Assembly: GCA_049487715.1 (NCBI GenBank)
Contig: CP150554.1
Coordinates: forward strand, 310,001-374,000
DNA from: Pycnococcus provasolii
Taxonomy: Eukaryota; Chlorophyta; Pseudoscourfieldiophyceae; Pseudoscourfieldiales
DNA length: 64,000 nucleotides
Reading direction: 5' to 3'
The notes under the pieces were generated by a model. The model saw nothing but the letters and a program-made list of their open reading frames with translations. It had not been told where the DNA came from and did no database searches. The position numbers and the translations under genes are program-made. This document shows, one piece after another, positions 51,576-60,062 of the stretch; the first letter of the stretch is position 1; every line of letters begins with the position of its first letter.

Positions 51576-53369
51576 ATGTCGTCTCGTGCTCCTCTTCGTC
51601 GTCCCAATTCCTTTCGCAATGGCAATGTTCGTCCCTTTCGCTCTAATAATGTCCTAATTAAAACCTTGCGCACTTCTCCTTCTTCTTCTTCTTCAAACGT
51701 GCGATTTAGTCCCTGTCTGTCGTCGTCGAATGGACAGGGAGCTGGTGAGGAGTCGCTCTTCACGCGAACGGCGGAAAAAGCACTCGCCATTAACCTGCGA
51801 AACGCGAAAGAAAGGGTGCTGAACAGCACGGACGCGGACGAGCCGTGGACCAACTACGGCACATTCGCGGAGATTGGCGCCGCGCAGGAGGTGGCGCGGT
51901 GGTTCTTCCGCGTCGGAGGTGCCGCGGGAACCGTCGCAAAGTCCGTCAGCGCGTACGATATGACCATCAGCGACACGCAGTACGGAGCGGCGAAAAGATA
52001 CGTGACTATGGAGCGCGTGCAGAGCATGCTCGAATACGAGTACCTGCAGTGCCAGCTCCCACTTCAGACGCAGAGGGGCAGCAAGACAGCCTTCTTCGCA
52101 TTCGCGGACACCATCGCCGCGAGAAGCTACCGCGGTGACAACGAGCAGCACGGCTGGCTCGGGCTCAAGTTTCAGACGGAACCAGGTTCTACGCCAAGCC
52201 GCATCATCATTCACATACGCCTGCTTGACAACACCGCCGAACTCCAGCAGGAAGCGACGGGCGTACTGGGCGTCAACCTGCTGCACTCGTGCTTCACGCT
52301 TCTGAAAGGAGAGGATGGGCCAACGCCCGCGGTGCTAGACGAATTTCTAGCAAGCCTCATGGACGACCTCGGCACGTGGGACGACGGCAATCAGCGCATC
52401 CAGATTGACCTAATGAAGTTCGAGGGGCCTGCGTTCGCCGGCGTGGACGAGCGCGCCGTTGCCCTGCGTCTCGTCGAGCGCAAGATCTGCGAGGCGACCG
52501 TCTTCGACACCGACGGGAGAGTGCGCCTGCCCAGCGACATGTTCTACAAGAAGAACGTTCTCGTGCTGCGTGGGCTGTTCAGACCCTTCACGAAGCTGCA
52601 CGAGGACATGATCAGCGCCGCTAGCGCGGAGTTTTTCTGCGAGGAGGAGGGAAATCCGAGCCGCACAATCTACGAAAGTACAAAGAATGGCCAAGACGAG
52701 GAGGTTTGCTATCTGCGTGACGCTTCGCAGGTGCTTTTGGAGATATCGACGGCAGATATCACGCACAATGGCGACTCGCTCGACTGGACTACAACCCTTG
52801 GACTAGATGAGAAGAAATTCCTGAACCGCCTCGACGCGGTGCTTGCCACGGGACATCCTGTCATGCTTTCAAACTTTTTCGAGTACTTCCGTGTTGCACA
52901 GTACCTTCAGCAGGCTATTGGAAAGGGCAAGGGGCACCTTGCGATCGTTCTCGGTGTTCCTGCCATCAAGTCGCTCTTCGACGAGCAGTATTACAAAACT
53001 CTGTCTGGTGGCATCTTGGAAAACTTTGGGCGAATGGCACGAGCTGACCTCAGCATGTACCTATACCCCACCGTTGACGAAAAAGATAATGTCATTACCG
53101 CTAACACGCTCGAGCTTACAGAGGAAGTTGATGACCTCTACCAATTCCTTCTCAAACGCAAGGTGATTCGCCCCGTGGAGTTCTTCGATAAGGCACTTCT
53201 CACCAAGTTTGGCTCCCAGTCTGCGAGCAAAAAAGTGTCGGATATGGTTGAGAGCGGAGATGACGCGTGGATGGAGTACATGCCAGGAAAGGTGGTTGAC
53301 TACATCAAGGAGAATGGAACGGAAGAGGAAACACTTGACATCAAGGCTGCGGTGAAATCGTACATGTAA
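51576..53369 (+). CDS. bacterial-family conserved protein with plastid-type leader
   Basis: 597 residues; ATG at 51576. The first ~55 residues are Ser/Arg/Asn-rich with almost no acidic residues, a good organelle-targeting candidate. The rest is one continuous domain with motifs YGTFAEIGAAQEVARWFFRVGGAAGT, SAYDMTISD and a later LDWTTTLGLDEKKFLNRLDAVLATGH. I recognise this as a family widespread in bacteria (Bacteroidetes, cyanobacteria) and often loosely labelled nicotinate-nucleotide adenylyltransferase-like; I see no nucleotidyltransferase signature and give no function. Possibly of plastid or bacterial origin. A 3'-end element starts 34 bp after the stop. Confidence 0.7.
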   Translation: MSSRAPLRRPNSFRNGNVRPFRSNNVLIKTLRTSPSSSSSNVRFSPCLSSSNGQGAGEESLFTRTAEKALAINLRNAKERVLNSTDADEPWTNYGTFAEIGAAQEVARWFFRVGGAAGTVAKSVSAYDMTISDTQYGAAKRYVTMERVQSMLEYEYLQCQLPLQTQRGSKTAFFAFADTIAARSYRGDNEQHGWLGLKFQTEPGSTPSRIIIHIRLLDNTAELQQEATGVLGVNLLHSCFTLLKGEDGPTPAVLDEFLASLMDDLGTWDDGNQRIQIDLMKFEGPAFAGVDERAVALRLVERKICEATVFDTDGRVRLPSDMFYKKNVLVLRGLFRPFTKLHEDMISAASAEFFCEEEGNPSRTIYESTKNGQDEEVCYLRDASQVLLEISTADITHNGDSLDWTTTLGLDEKKFLNRLDAVLATGHPVMLSNFFEYFRVAQYLQQAIGKGKGHLAIVLGVPAIKSLFDEQYYKTLSGGILENFGRMARADLSMYLYPTVDEKDNVITANTLELTEEVDDLYQFLLKRKVIRPVEFFDKALLTKFGSQSASKKVSDMVESGDDAWMEYMPGKVVDYIKENGTEEETLDIKAAVKSYM

Positions 53370-53403
53370 AAGGCGCAAGTAATGAAAAAAATCACAACCC
53401 TAA

Positions 53404-53458
53404 GATCGCTCATTCAGTAGTGGAACAAGGTTTACTTTGTCCAACGGTCGTCCAATTC
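53404..53458 (+). repeat. 3'-end element, copy C
   Basis: GATCGCTCATTCAGTAGTGG, AACAAGG, TTTACTTTGTCCAACG, GTCGTCCAATTC. The most complete copy; starts 34 bp after the upstream stop codon. Confidence 0.85.
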
Positions 53459-53591
53459 TGACATCAGACGAGAGGTTGCACTCTCAAGCGTTGATGAAAA
53501 AAATGTTGAAAAAACCTTTTACACATATATAATGATCGTGTATTCTGATAAAAATGAGTGTCAAGACAGGAGCACCATCTTCATGATAACT

Positions 53592-55457
53592 TTAGCGTCG
53601 CTGGTATTGCGATGCTGGCGCACCCACCGTGTCGTAACGTGTCGCAACGGAGCCAATGTGTCCTCCGCCCGACTGGTACATGCCTGGCTGATTGGTGCCC
53701 TGTGCGGGAACCACCACCTTCCGCGGCTGCCCGTTCGCGGCGACGACGCGTTGAATCACCGCCGCGGATGGAGATCCCATTCCAACGCGGTTCAGCGATC
53801 CCTGCGTGCCACGCACATTCGGCGACGCGTTCGGCGGGAGCATCGAAGGAATGGCATTGTTCGACCGCCCGCCGTACTTGCTCGTCGGAACCGCGACGGG
53901 AAGTGGAGACTGCTTCGTGGCGTTGCTAAGTGTGTCCGTGGTCATGGTTGCCGCCAGAGCATGGCGCCCATTCGGCGTCGTGCGTCGCCCGTCAGTTGGC
54001 GTTCCTGACGACGATGCCCCGGCATAGTGCCGCATGTCCGGCTGCGACGCTGCCACCTGCGTTCGCAGCGGGTAAACGTCACGGTGCTGGTACGGCGCGG
54101 CATACCCTCGGGAGCGCGGCATGCCTTGCTGTCCCGCCGCGGCAGCGGCACCCGCGGCGCCACTTGCCTGCAGCGCCTGCACGGCGGCCATTCCACTTCC
54201 AGACGGAACGCGGCCATCCGGTCCGCCGCGCATGTTGATGGGCGAGTAGATGGACGGCGTCGTGCCAGATCGCATCGACTTCACCGGCGAAGTGTAAGAC
54301 GCGTCCGACATTTGAGAGTCCATGTTGTCGATGCCTCCCCCGGGAAGGCCACCGCGAACCGCCGCCTCCGACCTCATGGCATCGCCCTCGCGCCACATGC
54401 GCTGCTCCATGTCGCAGAGGTATTGCTGCTGCGGCCCAATCACGGATCCGGGCCGGCACGTTCTCAGGTAAGCGATCGTTTCCGCCGCGGTGAATCGGAA
54501 GTGCTTCATGATGTAGCATCCAACCAGAACGCCGGTGCGCCCAAGTCCAGCCTTGCAATGCACGGCACACGCTCCGCCTGCTGCGTGCTCAGCCTCCGTC
54601 GCCTCGAGGAAGCGCCTGAGGATGGCGTCGGAGGGGCAGCTGCCGTCGGGGAAGTACAGGTCGTAGTGCCGAATGCCAGAGTCGGTGAAGCGGCGCCGGT
54701 CGTACATCTTCTTATTCAGGCGCACGACGGCGGTGATTCCCGCAGACTTGAAGTAGGGCACGTAGTCCTCCGGCACCATCGTGCGGTATCCGTAGAACTC
54801 CGTGCGCTTCGAACTCGGTCCAGAGAAGGCGAGGAAGCGGCCGGGCACCGTCCAGTTCATGTCGCCGTTCTCCACCCTCTCGTAGTACTCGTACTCGTCG
54901 ACGTTGAACGAAGCCTTCTCGCGCAGCTGAATGTCCACGAGGCCGCACGTCATCGCTTTCTGCATGGCTCGGATCGAGTCGAGCACGGAAAGGTTGTACG
55001 TCGACGGCCCGCACGACGCGTCTCGGAACGGCGCGAACGGCTTGAGCGCGCCGACGACGGAGAACGCGTCTTCGGCTGTCTTGTTCTCGAAGAGCACGAG
55101 GTACCAGCCGAGAAGAACGGCGCTGTTGGCGCGGTAGTGCGGGTCGGCGGACATCACGTGATAAACACGGATACCCTTTGACCGCGCCTCCCTGAGCAGC
55201 ATGTCGAGTCGTGCGCAGTAGCGGTAGCACTGCCCGAGGTTGAGCGGCCCAAAGTCGGCGAAGAAGGGCTCGTAGATGAGCTCCTCGTCGATGCAGAAGG
55301 CTAAGTGCTGTCTCGCGGTGGGCGAGAGGCGCACGCCATCCAATCGACGCACGGGGCACGCGTACAGCTGGTTTGGGATCACCTCCACCGAGTTGGCCGC
55401 AAGCTCATCCACGGGCTGGAGCATCGAAGACTGGCCGTGTCTTGAAGAGCCGAACAT
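53592..55457 (-). CDS. CDC14: CDC14-family dual-specificity phosphatase
   Basis: 621 residues; ATG at 55457. CDC14 phosphatases reverse CDK phosphorylation at mitotic exit and, in algae and protists, are also linked to basal bodies. The N-terminal A domain has PNQLYACPV, FADFGPLNLGQCYRYC, and the family-specific FAPFRDAS. The catalytic B domain has DMNWTVPGRFLAFSGPS, VVRLNKKMYDRRRF, HYDLYFPDGSCPS and the active site HCKAGLGRTG (near residue 300), followed by RPGSVIGPQQQYL. The last ~240 residues are disordered Ser/Pro/Gly/Gln-rich sequence, where regulatory phosphorylation would be expected. Confidence 0.93.
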   Translation of the reverse strand: MFGSSRHGQSSMLQPVDELAANSVEVIPNQLYACPVRRLDGVRLSPTARQHLAFCIDEELIYEPFFADFGPLNLGQCYRYCARLDMLLREARSKGIRVYHVMSADPHYRANSAVLLGWYLVLFENKTAEDAFSVVGALKPFAPFRDASCGPSTYNLSVLDSIRAMQKAMTCGLVDIQLREKASFNVDEYEYYERVENGDMNWTVPGRFLAFSGPSSKRTEFYGYRTMVPEDYVPYFKSAGITAVVRLNKKMYDRRRFTDSGIRHYDLYFPDGSCPSDAILRRFLEATEAEHAAGGACAVHCKAGLGRTGVLVGCYIMKHFRFTAAETIAYLRTCRPGSVIGPQQQYLCDMEQRMWREGDAMRSEAAVRGGLPGGGIDNMDSQMSDASYTSPVKSMRSGTTPSIYSPINMRGGPDGRVPSGSGMAAVQALQASGAAGAAAAAGQQGMPRSRGYAAPYQHRDVYPLRTQVAASQPDMRHYAGASSSGTPTDGRRTTPNGRHALAATMTTDTLSNATKQSPLPVAVPTSKYGGRSNNAIPSMLPPNASPNVRGTQGSLNRVGMGSPSAAVIQRVVAANGQPRKVVVPAQGTNQPGMYQSGGGHIGSVATRYDTVGAPASQYQRR

Positions 55458-57256
55458 CGGTTCTGTCTGTATAATTTACCTGCTGTGTTTATTTATTTTA
55501 TGTGTCTGTGTGTGTGTGTGTGTGTTTGTATTGGCGATATGAGACGAGTGAGTTGGTTGGTTTTCGATCGCTCACACCGTCCGTTCTCTCTCTCTCCCTT
55601 CTCTCTCCGCGTATTCTCTTTGCTGACGACAATTGCCGTTGTGTCGCGCACAAACCCTCCACCCAGGGTTGATGATGCTCAGCACCCGGTTTGCACAAGA
55701 ACGAGTGTTGAGAACAAGAGCAGATTTCCACAACAAGTCAAAACACTCACGAGCTACTACTACTACGAGACGTATCAAAAACTGAGCAACCATCCGCACC
55801 CTGCCAGATAATCAATGAAGGGTTTGCACCCTACACACAAATAAAAGTACCCTAGACGAAGGAATGGACAATGGACGCACCCTACTTACAGACCCTAGAG
55901 CCTCAAGACACCTGTAAGACACACACCTTAAGACACACCTACGGTGGCCACAAGCAAGTGAAGTGGCGGCCACACCCCGAGCCACACACAACTTAACACC
56001 GCACAGCCAGCACGAGGCAAAACGAGAAGTCCACGATTTCTGAGAAACACACAAAAACACAACAAGTGTGTGCGTGTGTGTGTGATGATGCGACTGATGG
56101 CGACCCGTAAAGTTACCCGGGTAGAAAGAGTACCCCTTGTGACCTCCGCAAGAGCTTCGAAGCCTGATCAGAACACCCACCTGGAGAGGAGAGCCGAACG
56201 CACGTGTATGTACTCGCACAGTGCCGTAGCACCAATGCACCGTTGCACCAATGCACAATTTGCAAGTGTAGCAACCTAGCAAGTGTTGTAGCAAGTGGCA
56301 AGTTCGTGCTCCAAAGAGTAAAAAGACTCTTCTTTCCCCTCTTTTTACTCTTCGTTCGTCTCCTTCTCCTTCTCATAGTCATATGGGTTGCTTTCCCGGT
56401 GTTCACATACATCCTAACCTTTACCTTTACCTGTACAGTACCATATGTACATCGATCGGCTCTTGAGTTTGCTCTTGAGACTGCTAATCTACCTCGTACA
56501 CGCTAATATGTAAACGTCGTGATGTCGGCATCAATCGTCGCCAAGCGGTAAAGTTTTAAGGTAGGTCCTTCGTGTGTTTCTTGTGTTGTTTCTTCGGCCT
56601 TCACGACGCATCTCTCGTTGCTCGATGGCTCGTTCAGGCGTTCTTCGTCTGGTTTCGTGCAGCGCGTGACTGGCGTAGAGGTTCCGGGTAACCAGTTCAG
56701 AAGAGGCGAGCGGGAGCGAGGATAAAAAAAAGACAGCAACCTTACCGATGCGCTTTGCCGGCTTGGTCTCCCGTGTCCCTTCGTCCTCTGGAAGTACCAC
56801 ATACCGTACCAGTCGGACACGTGCTCGCTCGCTGGGCAGACTACCGTAGTTCGTATGGACAGAAAACCTCAACCTCCCCCCATTCATTGTACCTGTACCA
56901 GTGTACTGCTGGTTATATCGTAGCTTTTTGATCATACGCAAACGTCATATAACGAAACCACCAAAAACGTGCTTCGTTTCCATGCCGACCCTCCCCATGA
57001 TCCTCCTATGTTTTTATACGTCGTATGTGACGTCATAAACTAACAAGCGACCGAAGTCACACACGACGTCAGCACCACGACGCTTCGGACTATTCGCTAC
57101 ATCAAACATGGAGTAGTCGAACATACGCCTACGAACATGACATGTAGGGGATACAACGTCGAGCAACTACACTCGTCGAAATCAAATCAAAAATTAGAAA
57201 TCAATCATTTCAGTAACTTAGTACTTACACACTCTGATATAATAATATTATTAATC
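55458..57256. other. long non-coding spacer
   Basis: 1.8 kb between the CDC14 start and the GTP cyclohydrolase stop (both minus strand). Holds a GTGTGT run (55507-55530), GCACCAATGCACCGTTGCAC direct repeats (56228-56255), CATATG, TACAGTAC (56434-56441) and AT-rich 3' sequence near 57180-57256. No gene recognised. Confidence 0.5.
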
Positions 57257-59128
57257 TTAACATGACGTTTGAATGGATCGCATGATAGCTCTTCTCAGCT
57301 CCGCGGGTGCCTCGGCGTCTCTCACGCCGCGCCAAGATACTGTCGATGTCAGACTACCACGCTGCTCCACGCCACGCGTTAGCATGCACCCGTGCGTGCA
57401 GTTGACCAACACGCACGCGTGCACGACCGCGTGTTCGCCGAGCGCCGCACTCACGCGATCCACCACATCACCCGCAATTTCGAAACCAAGACGTTCCTGC
57501 ACCTGAAGCGTGCGTGAGCGTCGCAGGCACGTCCACGACAGCTCGGCGCGCGAGGGAAGCGCGTCATCCCAAGAGTCGCGCTCGCCGGTACCGCGACGGC
57601 GCTTCGAGGCACGCATCGACGCAGCATCGCAGCTTGCCCACACAGCTACCGTCGCATGTCCTTGGAAGGGCAACATGTGGTGCTCGCATAGACTCTCAAT
57701 GGGCAGCTTCTCAACGACGGACACACGGCCGCAGTGCAACGATGTCCAAGCCGCTCCGCCGTCTCCCGCTGGTATGTTCTGCTTCGCCTCATGGAAGGTT
57801 GGCGTGACGTAACCCTGCGTGCGACGTAGCAGCCAGTCCGCGTATCCCTTGGCGAGTTGTCGAATTCGCGCCTCCATGTCGTTCGTGAGGTGTGCACGAG
57901 CGAGCGTCGGCGTGGCAGCGGGAATGCAGGCGAGCAGGATGCGCTCCGCTGCGGCGTGCACCGCTTGCGTGTCGCGTGGGTCTTCTTGAATGTGCTGCTG
58001 ATGTTCCACCAAAGAAGGCGTGGCGTTGTTGTTTTCTTCAACGTCAGGAGCAAGGATGACAAGTTCATCAAAGCGTTCGCCGTTGTTTGGTTGCAGGGTG
58101 CTGATGCCGTGTCGGCCGAGCACGACGTTGTTCCGACGCACCCAGACAAAGGTTCCGTCGGCACCCGTGGCTGCATGCATGGCTTCGCAGACAGCCTCGG
58201 CGTACTCGTCGTGGCTATCCCACGGCCTTAACGATAACGCGGCTGCGACGCGCGCCACCTTGCTCAGTCCGACAATGCGTCCGCTCGGGACGTACGCGAG
58301 CGACACCAGGCACGGTTCTGGAACACCCGTCGTTTGCGTCCACAGTGACGTTCCCACGTCTCTGACGGCTACGATCGGCGACATGTCTTGACTTTCGTTG
58401 GAGTTTGTCTGTGCAACTTGTTCATCGAAGAGTGCGGCAAGTGCGGGTTCCATGGCTGAGTGCCATCCGTCAGTCGTTCCACCGTTTGCAGCTGGTTGAG
58501 TTTTTTGCTGGTTGTGGTTGTGGTTGTGACTGTGGTGATGGCGACGCGGCGGCGTCTGCGTATTGATTTGTTGGCTTCGTTCTACTGAGCCTGCTTTGAT
58601 TTGTTGCTGCTGCGTTTGTGTTGGTGTTGGTGTTGGTGTTGCCGACGTGGAGGATCGCGAGAGGTCGTGCGATAGTGTTGATGCGAGTGCCCTGGAGACG
58701 GCTCGAGCGACGCGGCTCGGCGTATCTCTGACACCCGGCAGTGCGTTGTCGTGTCCGAGGAGTGCAATGAGCTTGGCAACGACCAAGGATAGACCCTCGC
58801 GACCACCAACACGACTCCAGGGACCGCCAGGGACTCCAGGCGAGGAGGAGGCGGTGCGTGACAGGCCCACCCCGCCTAATCCCCCTGTACCTTGCCCTAC
58901 CCCTTGGTGTTTCATGGATGACAAGGCGAAACCACCACCATTACCAGTACCAGTACCAGTACCATTACCATTACCACCACAAGAGCCGCCTGCTACAGCA
59001 AGAGTCTGCTTATCCATGGGAGCATTATTCGTGGCGGTGACATGGGTAGACCCGTAGCCAACAACGTTAGACCCGTAGCCACCAACCTTTTCAGACCCGA
59101 TGCCGGTCACCTTTTCCATGGCGGGCAT
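57257..59128 (-). CDS. GCH1: bimodular GTP cyclohydrolase I
   Basis: 623 residues; ATG at 59128. Converts GTP to dihydroneopterin triphosphate, the first step of folate/pterin synthesis. As in land plants there are two tandem GCH1 modules in one chain. The C-terminal module has SLCEHHMLPFQGHATVAVW with the zinc-binding Cys/His, LQVQERLGFEIAGDV, then HGCMLTRGVEQRG. The N-terminal module is degenerate: it keeps LVSLAYVPSGRIVGLSKVARVA and an RVARAVSRAL segment, but the CEHH motif is absent. In plants the two halves are individually inactive and complement each other. Gly/Asn/Thr and Gln/His repeats (GNGTGTGTGNGG near the start, HHSHNHNHNQQ) are encoded by microsatellites at 58935-58978 and 58500-58540. 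Confidence 0.88.
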   Translation of the reverse strand: MPAMEKVTGIGSEKVGGYGSNVVGYGSTHVTATNNAPMDKQTLAVAGGSCGGNGNGTGTGTGNGGGFALSSMKHQGVGQGTGGLGGVGLSRTASSSPGVPGGPWSRVGGREGLSLVVAKLIALLGHDNALPGVRDTPSRVARAVSRALASTLSHDLSRSSTSATPTPTPTQTQQQQIKAGSVERSQQINTQTPPRRHHHSHNHNHNQQKTQPAANGGTTDGWHSAMEPALAALFDEQVAQTNSNESQDMSPIVAVRDVGTSLWTQTTGVPEPCLVSLAYVPSGRIVGLSKVARVAAALSLRPWDSHDEYAEAVCEAMHAATGADGTFVWVRRNNVVLGRHGISTLQPNNGERFDELVILAPDVEENNNATPSLVEHQQHIQEDPRDTQAVHAAAERILLACIPAATPTLARAHLTNDMEARIRQLAKGYADWLLRRTQGYVTPTFHEAKQNIPAGDGGAAWTSLHCGRVSVVEKLPIESLCEHHMLPFQGHATVAVWASCDAASMRASKRRRGTGERDSWDDALPSRAELSWTCLRRSRTLQVQERLGFEIAGDVVDRVSAALGEHAVVHACVLVNCTHGCMLTRGVEQRGSLTSTVSWRGVRDAEAPAELRRAIMRSIQTSC

Positions 59129-60062
59129 GATTCTTTCAAGAGGACGTGAGGCGCAGATGCAGATACGCAGATTCCCCTTGGGGCCTCTGGCAGTCTGGGG
59201 GGCTCAAGACGGATAGGCCGAGTATTCTATCGGGGTTGGTTGGGTGAGCCATGTGTGAGGTGAGGCGTATTACGGCGTATTACGGCGTTTTACTGGTGAG
59301 GCGGCGGCGGGTTGGGGACTTGGAAGAGGGCATCTTCCGATTCTCCCAAACCCGAACTCACACGGCGACAGGCGGGTTAGTTAGGGGTTCAGATTAGTAG
59401 TACTTACTGAGAACTGGCGGGCGCACACCTCAGAAGGCTCCCTTCCCTCGCCCTTCGGCCCTTCCCGCAGGTCCTTCCCGCCGAAAAACGACAAATCAAG
59501 AACCCGATGCCCGAACCACCAAAGAACCACCAAAGCTTCCAATCCCGGGCCCCGGGGGGAGGGGAAAAAGAGCCGTTGGGATTCCTCGCCTCTTGAAAAA
59601 AAGACTAAAAAGAGCCGTCGGGAGAGAACAGGAAACCCTCTCTTCCCTCTCTTCTAACGGGTCTCTCCACTCTACCAGTACTGTTCTCTCCCCCCTCCCT
59701 GCCCAGGTTTCTCTCCCCTCTTTTTTCTCGTAGAAAGACGTTTTCACACTCGCTCTGGCCTCTGGGCCCCGCCCCGAAAGTCGATACCTTAGTAGCCTGC
59801 TTCGCTCAAGCCCCTCTCGCTCCCACGACAAAACTCCAGCACAAACTCTACCCCGTGGTAGTTTTTCAGCTTTCTCCGGGCGCGAACGCCATTCTCATTT
59901 ACCCACTTCACCTCCCTCGCCGTGCAGAGCGCCGTGCAGGGGTCCCGAGACCGACTGTTGCTTGGGTGGTTCACAAAAGATACATACATACGTACGAACT
60001 TTACGGTAGGAATACCTAGAGGGATAACCTTTTTGCGTCAGGAAAGATACACGCACATAGAA
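59129..60062. other. divergent intergenic region
   Basis: 934 bp between the GTP cyclohydrolase and MYB starts. AAACCCGAACTC at 59348-59359, a doubled ACGGCGTATT (59272-59288), G/C runs (59545-59572), CTCTCTTC-rich stretches. No credible gene. Confidence 0.5.

Noticed and set aside
54027-55181. 384-codon open frame antisense to CDC14
   Set aside because: Shadow frame rich in Arg and His; CDC14 motifs occupy the other strand.
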